Assembly (NCBI GenBank): GCA_023416655.1 | Contig: JAEZHK010000086.1 | Span: 1 to 31,571 of the forward strand | Reading direction: 5' to 3' | DNA length: 31,571 nucleotides | DNA from: Bacillota bacterium | GTDB taxonomy: Bacteria; Bacillota; Clostridia; Christensenellales; Aristaeellaceae | Program-made: the position numbers and the translations under genes | The notes under the pieces: model-generated | The model's database searches: none | Seen by the model: only the letters and a program-made list of their open reading frames with translations | Told to the model about the DNA's origin: nothing | Shown: positions 7,169 to 15,226 of the stretch, one piece after another | Layout of the letters: each line of letters begins with the position of its first letter | Numbering within the stretch: position 1 is the first letter of the stretch

Positions 7169-8561
7169 TGCGTTCGGTGATCGCATCGCCGTCATCGATG
7201 ATGGCGGGCAATACACCTATGCCCAGCTGAATCACACGCAGGAGAGGCTTGCGGGTCAGATCCCGGGGCGTTGCCTCGTGTTCTGCCTCTGCCGGAATTC
7301 TGTGGGTTCCCTGCTGGGATATGGGGCGTTCATCAACCATCGAATCCTCCCGCTGCTGCTCGATGCCTCCCTGGATCGGGAGCTTTTGCATCAGATCGTC
7401 TGCAGCTACAAGCCGGATTATTTCTGGGTGCCGGAGGACATCACTGATGAGTTCCCGATGTACCGTAGCCTCTATTCCGACCTCGGGTACAGCCTTCTGA
7501 AGACGGAATATGACGCAGCGTTCCCGCTCCATGATGACCTGGCGCTGCTTCTGACCACCTCCGGCTCCACCGGAAGCCCCAAGCTCGTCCGGCAGAGCTA
7601 CCAAAACATCCGGGCCAATACCGAGTCCATCGTGGAGTATCTGGAACTTAATGAATCAGAGCGCCCGATCACGACCTTGCCCATGAGCTATACCTACGGG
7701 CTGTCCATCCTGAACACCCATCTCTACGTCGGCGCGTCGGTCATCCTCACGCAGATGCCGGTTACCAAGCGGGAGTTCTGGCAAAAGTTCAGGCAATACG
7801 GGGCGACCTCCTTCGGCGGCGTGCCGTACATCTATGAGATGCTGGACAAGTTGCGCTTCTACGGCATGGACATGAAGTCCCTTCGGACCATGACGCAGGC
7901 GGGCGGAAAACTTGCGCCGGAGCTTCACAAAAAGTTTGCGGAGTACGCCCTCAAAACCGACAGGCGCTTTGTCGTCATGTACGGTCAGACCGAGGCCACG
8001 GCCCGGATGGCGTACCTTCCGCCTGAGAAATCCCTTGAAAAGTACGGGAGCATGGGCATCGCGATCCCCGGCGGGCGGTTTTCGCTGATCGACGCCGAGG
8101 GGGACGAGATCACACAGCCGGAGGTCACCGGGGAATTGGTGTACGAAGGCGCGAACGTCGCGCTCGGCTACGCAGAGGGTGGCGAAGACCTTGTAAAAAG
8201 CGATGAGTTCCGCGGCAGGCTTGTCACCGGCGACATGGCCAAGCGGGACGCCGACGGGTACTACACCATCGTCGGCAGAAAGAAGCGCTTCCTAAAGATT
8301 TTCGGCAGCCGGATCAACCTGGACGAGACGGAGCGCATGGTCAAGGAGGCCTTTCCCGAGGTGGACTTCGCGTGCGGCGGCGTTGACGACAGGATGTACG
8401 TGTTTATCACTGACGTCGCGAGGAAGGAAGAAGTGCAGGGTTTCCTTGTGACAAAGACCGGCTTCAACCACATCGCCTTCGCCATTGTCCCGATCGAACG
8501 GATCCCGAAGAACGAAGCGGGAAAGACGCTGTACGCCGCTCTGGAATCCTATTACAAATAG
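7152..8561 (+). CDS. AMP-forming acyl ligase (ANL superfamily; acyl-CoA/acyl-ACP synthetase)
   Basis: A 469-residue adenylating enzyme that would activate a carboxylic acid with ATP and pass it to a thiol, here most likely the carrier protein encoded just upstream. Motifs in order are the phosphate-binding loop LLTTSGSTGSPK, MYGQTEATAR (adenine/substrate region), LVTGDMAKRDADGYY (ribose-binding Asp) and IVGRKKRFLKIFGSRI with the hinge. The C-terminal part after the hinge is shorter than usual, but the catalytic-lysine region near EAGKTLY at the C-terminus is present. Start at ATG 7152 or the next codon 7155; AGGAAG at 7145-7150 precedes it. The 17-nt overlap with the carrier gene supports coupled expression. 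The acid substrate is unknown. Confidence 0.86.
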   Translation: MMWRFDAFGDRIAVIDDGGQYTYAQLNHTQERLAGQIPGRCLVFCLCRNSVGSLLGYGAFINHRILPLLLDASLDRELLHQIVCSYKPDYFWVPEDITDEFPMYRSLYSDLGYSLLKTEYDAAFPLHDDLALLLTTSGSTGSPKLVRQSYQNIRANTESIVEYLELNESERPITTLPMSYTYGLSILNTHLYVGASVILTQMPVTKREFWQKFRQYGATSFGGVPYIYEMLDKLRFYGMDMKSLRTMTQAGGKLAPELHKKFAEYALKTDRRFVVMYGQTEATARMAYLPPEKSLEKYGSMGIAIPGGRFSLIDAEGDEITQPEVTGELVYEGANVALGYAEGGEDLVKSDEFRGRLVTGDMAKRDADGYYTIVGRKKRFLKIFGSRINLDETERMVKEAFPEVDFACGGVDDRMYVFITDVARKEEVQGFLVTKTGFNHIAFAIVPIERIPKNEAGKTLYAALESYYK

Positions 8562-8592
8562 AGCCTTATGGCGGATGGAGGAGAGAAGCTCC

Positions 8593-9696
8593 GTGTGTTC
8601 CGATACGCCCATGACCTATGAGGAGATCCTCTCCATCGCGCCGTACTCGCTGGCAAAGCCTGAGAAAGAGCAGCTTTTAAACCGGAGGCTAACTGATCTG
8701 ACCCGGCTCCACTATGAGAAGTGCCGGGCGTATCGTCGCATGCTGGACGCGCAGGGCGTCTGTCCGGGCCACATCGAAAGCTATTTTGATATCCCCTTTC
8801 TGCCCGTCAGCCTGTTCAAGGAAATGGACCTCGTCAGCGTGGGCAAAGAGGATATTTTCAAGACCATGACTTCTTCCGGCACGACCGGGCAGGCGGTCTC
8901 GAAGGTCTACCTCGACCGGACCACGGCGAGCAACCAGCAGAAGACGCTTGTGAAAATCGTGAGTTCCTTCACAGGGTCAACGAGGATGCCAATGCTTATC
9001 ATCGACAGCCCTTCGGTGGTCAAGGATCGGGAAATGTTCTCGGCGCGCGGCGCGGGCATCCTGGGCTTTTCCATCTTCGGCGCGGACAAGGCCTATGCGC
9101 TCAACGACGCCATGGAGCTGGACTTTGACGCGGTGGAGAGTTTTTTACAGCGCCATGCCGGGAAGAGGATCCTGCTCTTCGGCTTTACGTTCATGGTGTG
9201 GCGGTACTTTTATCAGGCGCTCGTCCGGATGAAGGCCGCTGGGCAGGCGCTTGACCTTTCAAATGGCATCCTGATCCACGGCGGCGGCTGGAAGAAGCTG
9301 GAATCCGAATCTGTTTCGCACGAGGAATTCAAGGCAAGGCTGAAGGACGTCTGCGGCCTTCAGGATGTGCACGACTACTACGGCATGGTGGAGCAGACGG
9401 GCTGCGTCTATATGGAGTGCGAACGCGGGCATCTGCACGCCAGCATTTTTTCCGATGTCATCGCCCGGCGCGCTTCGGACTTCAGCCCCTGTGGCTTCGG
9501 CGAGGCGGGGATTCTGCAGGTGGTGTCCACGCTGCCGGAATCCTACCCGGGGCACTCCCTTTTAACGGAAGACGAGGGCGTCATCCTCGGCGAGGACGAC
9601 TGCCCGTGCGGTCGGAAGGGCAAGTATTTTCGTGTCCTCGGCCGCCTGAAAAACGCCGAGACGAGGGGGTGCAGCGATACCTATGCAGCCGGATGA
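8593..9696 (+). CDS. LuxE-like acyl-protein synthetase
   Basis: About 367 residues matching the LuxE acyl-protein synthetase family, which activates a fatty acid as acyl-AMP and passes it to a protein cysteine for reduction by LuxC. Visible marks are the ATP-binding-like loop TMTSSGTTGQAVSK, the HDYYGMVEQTG segment, YMECERGHLHA and the C-terminal cysteine motif CPCGRKGKYF. The start chosen is GTG 8593, because GGAGGAG at 8577-8583 lies 9 nt upstream; ATG 8575 is an alternative without a ribosome-binding site. It overlaps the LuxC-like gene by 14 nt. No luciferase (luxAB) or acyltransferase luxD is present, so light production is not implied; LuxE/LuxC pairs also occur in non-luminous bacteria. 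Confidence 0.86.
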   Translation: MCSDTPMTYEEILSIAPYSLAKPEKEQLLNRRLTDLTRLHYEKCRAYRRMLDAQGVCPGHIESYFDIPFLPVSLFKEMDLVSVGKEDIFKTMTSSGTTGQAVSKVYLDRTTASNQQKTLVKIVSSFTGSTRMPMLIIDSPSVVKDREMFSARGAGILGFSIFGADKAYALNDAMELDFDAVESFLQRHAGKRILLFGFTFMVWRYFYQALVRMKAAGQALDLSNGILIHGGGWKKLESESVSHEEFKARLKDVCGLQDVHDYYGMVEQTGCVYMECERGHLHASIFSDVIARRASDFSPCGFGEAGILQVVSTLPESYPGHSLLTEDEGVILGEDDCPCGRKGKYFRVLGRLKNAETRGCSDTYAAG

Positions 9697-10894
9697 AATG
9701 CCCTCGAAATATGAATATGCCGACCTCAGGTATGTCGTGGGAAGCCCGGAAACCGTCCGTGGGATGGAGGCGTTGAGGCCGCTGCAGCCGTTCTCAGACG
9801 CCGTGCTGGATTTTCTGAACGACCTTTCAAAGCGGCTCCTGTGCGATGGTCGGGCGTATTCGGATGTCGCGACATTCGGGTTCTGGTGCCGGCGCGCGTC
9901 GCTGCAAAAGGAGAAAGAAAAATACGACGACTTGGCGCTCCGCTTCGGGCGCGGCGTTGCGTTTCACAATGCGCCGTCAAACGTGCCCGTGAACTTCGCG
10001 TTCAGCTTCGCGGCGGGGTTACTTGCCGGGAACGCGAACGTCGTGCGGCTGCCCGCAAAAGACTTTGCGCAGGTTACGATCATCTGCGACGCCATCCGGG
10101 AGCTTCTGGAGACGGCGCATAAGCCACTGGCGCCCTATGTGGCGATGGTGAAGTACCCGACGAACAGGGAAATCACGAACGCCTTCTCGATCCTTTGCGA
10201 TACGCGCGTCATCTGGGGCGGCGATGGCACGGTTCGGGAACTGCGGTGCTCGCCATTGAAGCCCAGGGCAAACGAGATCACCTTCGCGGACAGGCATTCC
10301 ATCGCGGTCATCGACGCCGATGAATACCTGAAGGCGGCGGACAAGGAGAAAATCGCCCGGGACTTTTACAACGACACCTATTTCTCCGACCAGGAGGCCT
10401 GCACAGCGCCGCGCGTGGTGTGCTGGCTGGGGAGCGGCATCGATGAGGCAAAGCAGGCGTTCTGGTCCCGTCTGCATGCCCTTGTACGGGAGAAGTATGC
10501 GCTGGCCCCGGTCCGGGCAGTGGGCAAGCTGGCGGCGTTTTACCGGGTGGCCTGCCAAAAGGACGTCGCGCTGGTTGCGGGCGAAGACGGGATCATCACC
10601 CGGATCCGCGTGGAAACCCTGGAGGACGATCTGCTGAAGTACAAGTGCGGCGGCGGGTTTTTCTTTGAGTACAACGCGGGTTCCTTGCGCGACATCGCGC
10701 CCGTCTGCGGCGAGCGGTGCCAGACGCTGACCTATTTTGGGCTGGACGAGCGGCAGATCCGCGCGTTTTTATCGGACTGCGCGCCGCGGGGCGTCGACCG
10801 GGCCGTGCCGATGGGCAAGTCCATGGAATTCGCGCTGATCTGGGACGGGCATGACCTGATCCGGGAAATGAGCAGGCGCGTTTCCGTTGGCTGA
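9683..10894 (+). CDS. LuxC-like fatty acyl reductase (acyl-CoA/acyl-protein to aldehyde)
   Basis: A 403-residue member of the LuxC family within the aldehyde dehydrogenase superfamily, which reduces an acyl thioester to a free aldehyde with NADPH. The family hallmarks are PSNVPVNFAFSFAAGLLAGN (cofactor-side region), VRLPAKDFAQV and FSDQEACTAPRVV, where the Cys is the expected acyl-accepting residue. The length is slightly below the roughly 480 residues of marine LuxC. It is the last gene of the operon, translationally overlapped with the LuxE-like gene and followed by a terminator hairpin. The aldehyde it makes could be a substrate for the operon's own transketolase, which is inference only. 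Confidence 0.86.
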   Translation: MQPDEMPSKYEYADLRYVVGSPETVRGMEALRPLQPFSDAVLDFLNDLSKRLLCDGRAYSDVATFGFWCRRASLQKEKEKYDDLALRFGRGVAFHNAPSNVPVNFAFSFAAGLLAGNANVVRLPAKDFAQVTIICDAIRELLETAHKPLAPYVAMVKYPTNREITNAFSILCDTRVIWGGDGTVRELRCSPLKPRANEITFADRHSIAVIDADEYLKAADKEKIARDFYNDTYFSDQEACTAPRVVCWLGSGIDEAKQAFWSRLHALVREKYALAPVRAVGKLAAFYRVACQKDVALVAGEDGIITRIRVETLEDDLLKYKCGGGFFFEYNAGSLRDIAPVCGERCQTLTYFGLDERQIRAFLSDCAPRGVDRAVPMGKSMEFALIWDGHDLIREMSRRVSVG

Positions 10895-11006
10895 ACGATC
10901 ACAGACATGTCGAATCTGGCCGAATTGAATAGCTGCGACAGGGGTAAAGATCAAGCGCGCTGCCGCCATGCCATCCTGCATTCCCAAACATGGAATACTT
11001 CTGAAC

Positions 11007-11040
11007 AAACCCCGCAGGCCCTGGGCCGGGGGTTTAAACT
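11007..11040 (+). terminator. Rho-independent terminator of the lux-type operon
   Basis: AAACCCC at 11007-11013 pairs with GGGGTTT at 11029-11035, with an inner GGCC/GGCC stem. It lies 113 bp after the LuxC-like stop. The T-run is short. Confidence 0.55.
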
Positions 11041-11044
11041 GCAA

Positions 11045-11074
11045 TGGACGGAACTTGAAGGTGATTCATATACT
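11045..11074 (+). promoter_or_regulatory. Candidate sigma-A promoter for the YmaF-family gene
   Basis: TGGACG at 11045-11050 (4 of 6 to TTGACA), an 18-bp spacer and TATACT at 11069-11074. It sits right after the preceding terminator and about 38 bp before the start codon. Confidence 0.4.
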
Positions 11075-11112
11075 GTAGCGGGCCAAGATGCCTATAAGAA
11101 GAGGTGAAACAC

Positions 11113-11448
11113 ATGAAGAATTCTGACGAAAGCATGATGCTGACGCATGTGCACGAGTTGCTGGGCAGCGTGGAAATTGCGGAGGCAACGACCGATCCGC
11201 ACAATCACCGGTTTGCAACGGTGACCGGCCAAGTCATCCTCTGCGGCATCAATAACCATGTGCATGATGTTTTCTTCCGCACGGATTTTTATGAAGACCA
11301 TTTTCATGAATTCTGCGGCAGGACCGGCGGTATGGTCGTCGTGGACGATCGGCACGTTCACTTCCTGGAGTCTGTGACGATGGTGGCCGAAGGACATCAG
11401 CACGAATTCAGGGTCGCGACGCTGATTAATGATCCGATCGGCGATTAG
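11113..11448 (+). CDS. YmaF-family histidine-rich protein
   Basis: A 111-residue protein with the repeated HxH pattern of the YmaF family: LTHVHELLGS, DPHNHRFATVTG, NNHVHDVFF, DHFHEFCGRTGG, DRHVHFLESVT and GHQHEFRVAT. The regularly spaced histidines would suit metal binding, but the biochemical role of the family is not established. No signal peptide or membrane segment is visible. The ATG at 11113 follows AAGAGGTG at 11099-11106; a GTG at 11104 in the same frame is embedded in that site and is less likely. It is monocistronic, between two terminators. Confidence 0.85.
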   Translation: MKNSDESMMLTHVHELLGSVEIAEATTDPHNHRFATVTGQVILCGINNHVHDVFFRTDFYEDHFHEFCGRTGGMVVVDDRHVHFLESVTMVAEGHQHEFRVATLINDPIGD

Positions 11449-11467
11449 CGCGGACGCCTGAATTCAG

Positions 11468-11495
11468 AGTCCCGCCGGAAGGCGGGATTCTTTAG
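11468..11495 (+). terminator. Rho-independent terminator after the YmaF-family gene
   Basis: The perfect stem TCCCGCC (11470-11476) - GGAA - GGCGGGA (11481-11487) is followed by TTCTTTA. It lies 20 bp after the stop codon. Confidence 0.75.
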
Positions 11496-11588
11496 CGCAA
11501 GCCCTCACGGATTCTTCAATGGATCGATGCAGGCCGTTCGACCCGGTGTCCAGAAGCAGGCAGAAACAGGGAAAGGTCGGGCGTACCC

Positions 11589-11677
11589 TATGCCCGCCGC
11601 GCGCACGGGTGTGCCGTCCAGTAAGGCCTTGGTCGCCTTTCGCCAATCATATGCCCACCGCGCGCATGGGTGTGCCG
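11589..11677. CRISPR. Two-repeat CRISPR-like remnant, type I-E-like geometry
   Basis: Two 28-bp copies at 11589-11616 and 11650-11677 differ at only two positions and are separated by 33 bp, giving a 61-bp period like the 29+32 layout of type I-E arrays. The copies have a GC-rich inner palindrome: CCCG/CGGG in the first and CCCA/TGGG in the second. The two differences therefore compensate each other and keep the stem. The copies end in GTGTGCCG, similar in style to the ATGAACCG end of known I-E repeats, and their translated reverse strand gives the HTHARGGH-type peptide familiar from such arrays. No third repeat lies at plus or minus 61 bp and there are no cas genes in this window. It could also be another palindromic repeat family. 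Confidence 0.5.
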
Positions 11678-11730
11678 GAGGCGATGGGGACGGATGCCGC
11701 GACCATTCTTAAATATCGTGGAGGCTTTCC

Positions 11731-11758
11731 TAAAAATCTCATAAGAGAATACCGATAT
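11731..11758 (+). promoter_or_regulatory. Candidate sigma-D (sigma-28) flagellar/chemotaxis promoter
   Basis: TAAA at 11731-11734, a 16-bp spacer and ACCGATAT at 11751-11758. The Bacillus sigma-D consensus is TAAA, about 15 bp, GCCGATAT, so the -10 matches at 7 of 8 bases. It points to the chemoreceptor gene that starts 265 bp downstream, a gene class typically under this sigma factor. Confidence 0.6.
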
Positions 11759-12023
11759 AGTTTGTGCAAGCGATAATATCGGAGCATTTGGCGTCGCACC
11801 GGCTGTTGGGGACTTCGCCGGGAATCTCTCGAGTGCATGACTCAAGATGCCCTGAAAGGAGACATCCCATTATTCCTGTTCGCGACGCTCGGCCGCCTGA
11901 CGTAATCTTTCCGATCATCTTCCGTTTCTTGCCTGCCCGCCGCGTCCGCATCGCGACGGGGAGGCCGGATCCATCCCCCGGGCTTGCTTTCCTTCGGACT
12001 CACGAAAGGCATGAGGTGGCACG
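11759..12023 (+). other. Long leader before the chemoreceptor gene, no gene recognised
   Basis: If transcription starts just after 11758, the mRNA has a leader of about 260 nt. Small hairpins are visible (GAGT-GCAT-GACTC near 11830) and an AAAGGAG motif lies near 11857. A 87-codon frame ending at 12027 overlaps the chemoreceptor start, but it lacks a credible start codon. I could not match it to a c-di-GMP or other riboswitch. Confidence 0.35.
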
Positions 12024-13988
12024 ATGAAGCGTTCACGAAAGCTCAAACTGGGAACCAAGCTGACCCTATGGATCGCCGTGGTCCTGACCGTCGTTCTGGC
12101 GGCTTCGTTTCTTCTGATCATCCTGACCGTATCGAAGAATACAGAGGACAGTGCCAACTCGCAGCTCAAGGCGCTGGCGGAGAAGAACGCGCAGACGGTT
12201 CAGGCCCAGCTGGAAGCTCCCCTTCTGACGGCGCGGGCGCTCGCGGGCAGCTTTCAGGCCTATCAGAACCTGAACGCGATGGCGCGGCGCACCATGTACA
12301 CCGCCAACATGGAGGGCATCCTGAAGGCCAACCCGGATTATCTGGGCGTTTGGGCCTGCTTTGAACCCAACGCGCTGGATGGGCTGGACGCACTGTATGC
12401 CAGCGACCCCGCCTCGGACGCTACAGGCCGCTTCATCCCGTACTGGCACTGGTCGGGCGCGGACACCAAGCTGGAAGCGCTGGTGGACTACGAAACGCCG
12501 GGTACGGGGGACTACTACCTGCTGGCGAAAAACTCCGGCCATGAGACCATCCTGGAGCCCTATCAGTACGAAATCGACGGCCAGGTCGTGCTGCTCACCT
12601 CCGTGGCGGTGCCGGTCAAGGACGCGTCCGGCGCGGTCATCGGCGTCGTGGGCGTAGACATCACCCTGGCGAAGCTTCAGGAGATGCAGCTTGACCTCGG
12701 CGGGTACAAAAGCGCGTATGGCTACGCCATCTCCAGCGGCGGCCTGTACTTCCTCCATTCCGACGCCGCGGCCATCGGTGTGAACGTAAAAGACAGGGAG
12801 ACCGTTAACGTGGAGCAGATCCTTTCCGCCATTGGGAAGGGAGAAGCCTATTCCTACGACAGCACCTCCGTCAAGACGGGCAAGGTGGTGCGGCGCGTGC
12901 TGACCCCGATCGCGATCGGCAACACGGGTACGCCCTGGTCGCTGGCGCTGGCCGTCGAAGTGGACGAAGTCCGTGCGACCACCACAAGCATCATTTGGCT
13001 CCTGATCATTACGCTCGCGGCGGCGCTGCTTGCCTGCATCGTGGTCGCGGCCATCGCCATCATCCGTTCCGTGAGCGTCCCGGTGCGGCTGGCCGCAGCG
13101 AAAGGCAACCAGTTCGCTTCGGGGGACTTTTCCGACCCGGTACCGGATGCGTTCATCCGCCGTGGGGATGAGATCGGCAGCCTCGCGCATGCCTTCGACA
13201 CCCTGTACCGCAACATGAACGAGCTGATGTCCAGCATCAAGGCCGCTTCGGGCGAGGTTTCCTCCGGCGCGAAGCTGATCTCCTCCTCCAGCGAAGAGCT
13301 GGCACAGGGCGCCACCGAGCAGGCCAGCGCCATCGAGGAGCTCAGTTCCTCCATTGAGGAAATCGCGTCACAGACCCGGCAGAACGCCACGAACGCCGGC
13401 GAGGCCAACCAATTGGCTGAAAGCACCCGCCGGAGCGCTGAGAGCGGCAACATTCGGATGCAGGAGATGCTCACCGCCATGGAGGAGATCGACCAGGCTT
13501 CCGGCAACATCTCCAAGATCATCAAGATCATTGACGACATTGCCTTCCAGACGAACATCCTGGCCCTCAACGCCGCCGTCGAGGCCGCCCGCGCGGGCGA
13601 GCACGGCAAGGGGTTCGCGGTCGTCGCCCAGGAGGTGCGTTCTCTCGCCGGGAGAAGCGCAAGCGCCGCCCAGGAAACCACTCAGATGATCGAAGCCTCC
13701 ATCCGGAAGGTGAACGACGGCCGCAAGATCGCCGAGGAGACCGCCCGGGCGATGGCGTCCATCGAGGAAGAGATTCACCGGGTGGCCCAGCTGATCCGAG
13801 ACATCAATACCGCCTCCAACGAGCAGTCTGTGGGCATCGCGCAGATCAACCAGGGCATCATCCAGGTCTCCCAGGTGGTGCAGATGAACTCCGCCACCGC
13901 CCAGCAGAGCGCCTCCACCAGCGAGGAGCTGAACCGTCAGGCCGAAACCCTACAGGGCCAGGTTTCCAAGTTCAAACTCGAAAGGTAA
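12024..13988 (+). CDS. Methyl-accepting chemotaxis protein with dCache sensor
   Basis: A 654-residue chemoreceptor. It has a short basic N-terminus, TM1 at about residues 13-36, an extracellular dCache-type double sensor at about 37-318 (marks: GRFIPYWHW, DYETPGTGDYY, VAVPVKDASG, GVDITL), TM2 at about 321-347, a HAMP linker at about 348-400 and the long cytoplasmic signalling coiled coil. The hairpin tip that contacts CheA/CheW is clear in DIAFQTNILALNAAVEAARA followed by GEHGKGFAVVAQEVRSLA. There is no C-terminal CheR-binding pentapeptide. It sits behind a sigma-D-like promoter and before a strong terminator, so it is monocistronic. It binds a small extracellular molecule that cannot be named from sequence. 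Confidence 0.95.
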   Translation: MKRSRKLKLGTKLTLWIAVVLTVVLAASFLLIILTVSKNTEDSANSQLKALAEKNAQTVQAQLEAPLLTARALAGSFQAYQNLNAMARRTMYTANMEGILKANPDYLGVWACFEPNALDGLDALYASDPASDATGRFIPYWHWSGADTKLEALVDYETPGTGDYYLLAKNSGHETILEPYQYEIDGQVVLLTSVAVPVKDASGAVIGVVGVDITLAKLQEMQLDLGGYKSAYGYAISSGGLYFLHSDAAAIGVNVKDRETVNVEQILSAIGKGEAYSYDSTSVKTGKVVRRVLTPIAIGNTGTPWSLALAVEVDEVRATTTSIIWLLIITLAAALLACIVVAAIAIIRSVSVPVRLAAAKGNQFASGDFSDPVPDAFIRRGDEIGSLAHAFDTLYRNMNELMSSIKAASGEVSSGAKLISSSSEELAQGATEQASAIEELSSSIEEIASQTRQNATNAGEANQLAESTRRSAESGNIRMQEMLTAMEEIDQASGNISKIIKIIDDIAFQTNILALNAAVEAARAGEHGKGFAVVAQEVRSLAGRSASAAQETTQMIEASIRKVNDGRKIAEETARAMASIEEEIHRVAQLIRDINTASNEQSVGIAQINQGIIQVSQVVQMNSATAQQSASTSEELNRQAETLQGQVSKFKLER

Positions 13989-14004
13989 GCGTTCTCTCCA
14001 AGCA

Positions 14005-14036
14005 AAACCGGCTTCCCGAGTGCGGGAAGCCGGTTT
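14005..14036. terminator. Strong bidirectional terminator between the chemoreceptor and the diguanylate cyclase
   Basis: A perfect 13-bp stem, AAACCGGCTTCCC (14005-14017) with GGGAAGCCGGTTT (14024-14036) and a 6-nt loop. It is followed by T-rich sequence on the plus strand (CGTTTGG) and on the minus strand (TGCTTGG after the TTTT). The two genes converge here. Confidence 0.88.
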
Positions 14037-14065
14037 CGTTTGGCGTCTTATGGTTCGAGGATGGC

Positions 14066-15166
14066 TTACGGCGGATGATGCAGCTTTTGCTTTTTGGCGT
14101 GGTAGAGGGCGTCGTCCGCGGCCCGCAGAAGCGCCTCCGCGGTCACGCCGTCCCGGGGCAGCATCGCGATGCCAAAGCTCATGGTGACTCGGCTAGTGGT
14201 CTCGTCGAAGGGGCGCTTTCCCAGCGCCTCGATGATCGCGTCCCGCCGCGCTTTCACGGTCTCCTCAGCGCATTCCGGGAAGATCATCACGAACTCATCG
14301 CCCCCGAAGCGGCAGACGACGTCGCTCTTTCGGGCGAACTCTGCGAGGATACGGGCGATGTGGCAAAGCGCCGCGTCCCCGGCCAAGTGGCCGCGGGTGT
14401 CGTTGATCTCCTTGAAGTTGTTGAGGTCTGTCATCATCAGGCCCAGCGGCAAATTCTTGCGCAGCATGCGGCTGATCTCCCGCTCCAGCGTCTCCTCCAT
14501 GTAGCGGCGGTTGTATTGCCCCGTCAGCGGGTCCCGGGTGGAGAGGATGCGAAGCTGCTCCTCGCTGGCCTTGAGCGCCTCGTTCTGGGCTTCGATCTGC
14601 TCGATGTGCTTGCGGGCGATGAAGCTGGTCGTGATGCTGATGACCGACGCGCAGGCGATGTACGCGCAAAAGCTGGGCCAGTTGACGGAAGCGTAGCTAG
14701 GGTTCAGGAATAAAAGCAGGATGACCGCGGCCAGCTGCACAGTGGCGATGGCGGCTGTGAACCATTCGTTCAGGAAGGTTGCGCAAAGGTGGATGGAGAG
14801 CACGATATAGACCAGCGGGACGATGTCCCCCCGGAGGATCATGGGGTCCAGCGCGAGCGACGCCCAGGGCGCGCAGGTAATGCCCAGCATCGTGATCCAC
14901 GCGGAGGGCCTGAGCCGCCCGTTCAGGTTGAGACGCATCGCCGCCAGAATGACCAGTGCAAGCGACAGCACCAGCGCGGCGTAGGTTGTCCTGCGGGCGC
15001 CCTGGTTCACGATCAGGACGAGGATCAGGATCATGGCCAACAGCGCCAGCAGCGAAAGCTGCATGATGAAAAGGGTCTTCGCGCGCCCGGTCACGCGCTC
15101 GTGCAGCCTTTGGGGGAGGAGGGAGGGGGGGCTTTTTCGGTTGTGGGCCTTCAAACGCTCACCCAT
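14066..15166 (-). CDS. Membrane-bound GGDEF diguanylate cyclase
   Basis: A 366-residue protein with about six hydrophobic segments between residues 32 and 185, then a coiled linker (EQIEAQNEALKASEEQLRIL) and a C-terminal GGDEF domain that makes cyclic di-GMP from two GTP. The active-site signature GGDEF is intact at residues 288-292. RKSD at 279-282, five residues before it, is a complete RxxD product-inhibition site, so the enzyme is probably active and feedback-controlled. No known ligand-binding domain is recognisable in the membrane part. ATG 15166 follows an excellent AGGAGG site. It lies next to a chemoreceptor gene, consistent with a role in motility or attachment, and has its own promoter. 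Confidence 0.93.
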   Translation of the reverse strand: MGERLKAHNRKSPPSLLPQRLHERVTGRAKTLFIMQLSLLALLAMILILVLIVNQGARRTTYAALVLSLALVILAAMRLNLNGRLRPSAWITMLGITCAPWASLALDPMILRGDIVPLVYIVLSIHLCATFLNEWFTAAIATVQLAAVILLLFLNPSYASVNWPSFCAYIACASVISITTSFIARKHIEQIEAQNEALKASEEQLRILSTRDPLTGQYNRRYMEETLEREISRMLRKNLPLGLMMTDLNNFKEINDTRGHLAGDAALCHIARILAEFARKSDVVCRFGGDEFVMIFPECAEETVKARRDAIIEALGKRPFDETTSRVTMSFGIAMLPRDGVTAEALLRAADDALYHAKKQKLHHPP

Positions 15167-15226
15167 GTGCGACCTCCTACGACTCGTCCGCGGCAGCGGA
15201 TCGGAAACCGTTCATTCCCCGCTTTT

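Noticed and set aside
8593..10894. A bioluminescence (lux) operon
   Set aside because: LuxE- and LuxC-like genes are present, but luxA, luxB and luxD are not; such pairs occur in dark bacteria.
10907..11107. A 66-codon frame after the LuxC-like gene
   Set aside because: It has no ribosome-binding site, covers a terminator and a promoter, and shows no recognisable protein features.
11588..11845. A minus-strand protein with repeated HTHARGGH-like segments
   Set aside because: The repetition comes from the CRISPR-like DNA repeats read as codons; no start signal.
11764..12027. An 87-codon frame before the chemoreceptor that overlaps its start
   Set aside because: Only a TTG start without a ribosome-binding site; Arg/Pro-rich composition typical of non-coding GC-rich DNA.
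14075..14713. Long plus-strand frame opposite the diguanylate cyclase
   Set aside because: An antisense shadow of a clear GGDEF gene; similar long shadows opposite lon (23557-25764) and proA (19372-20442) were dropped for the same reason.
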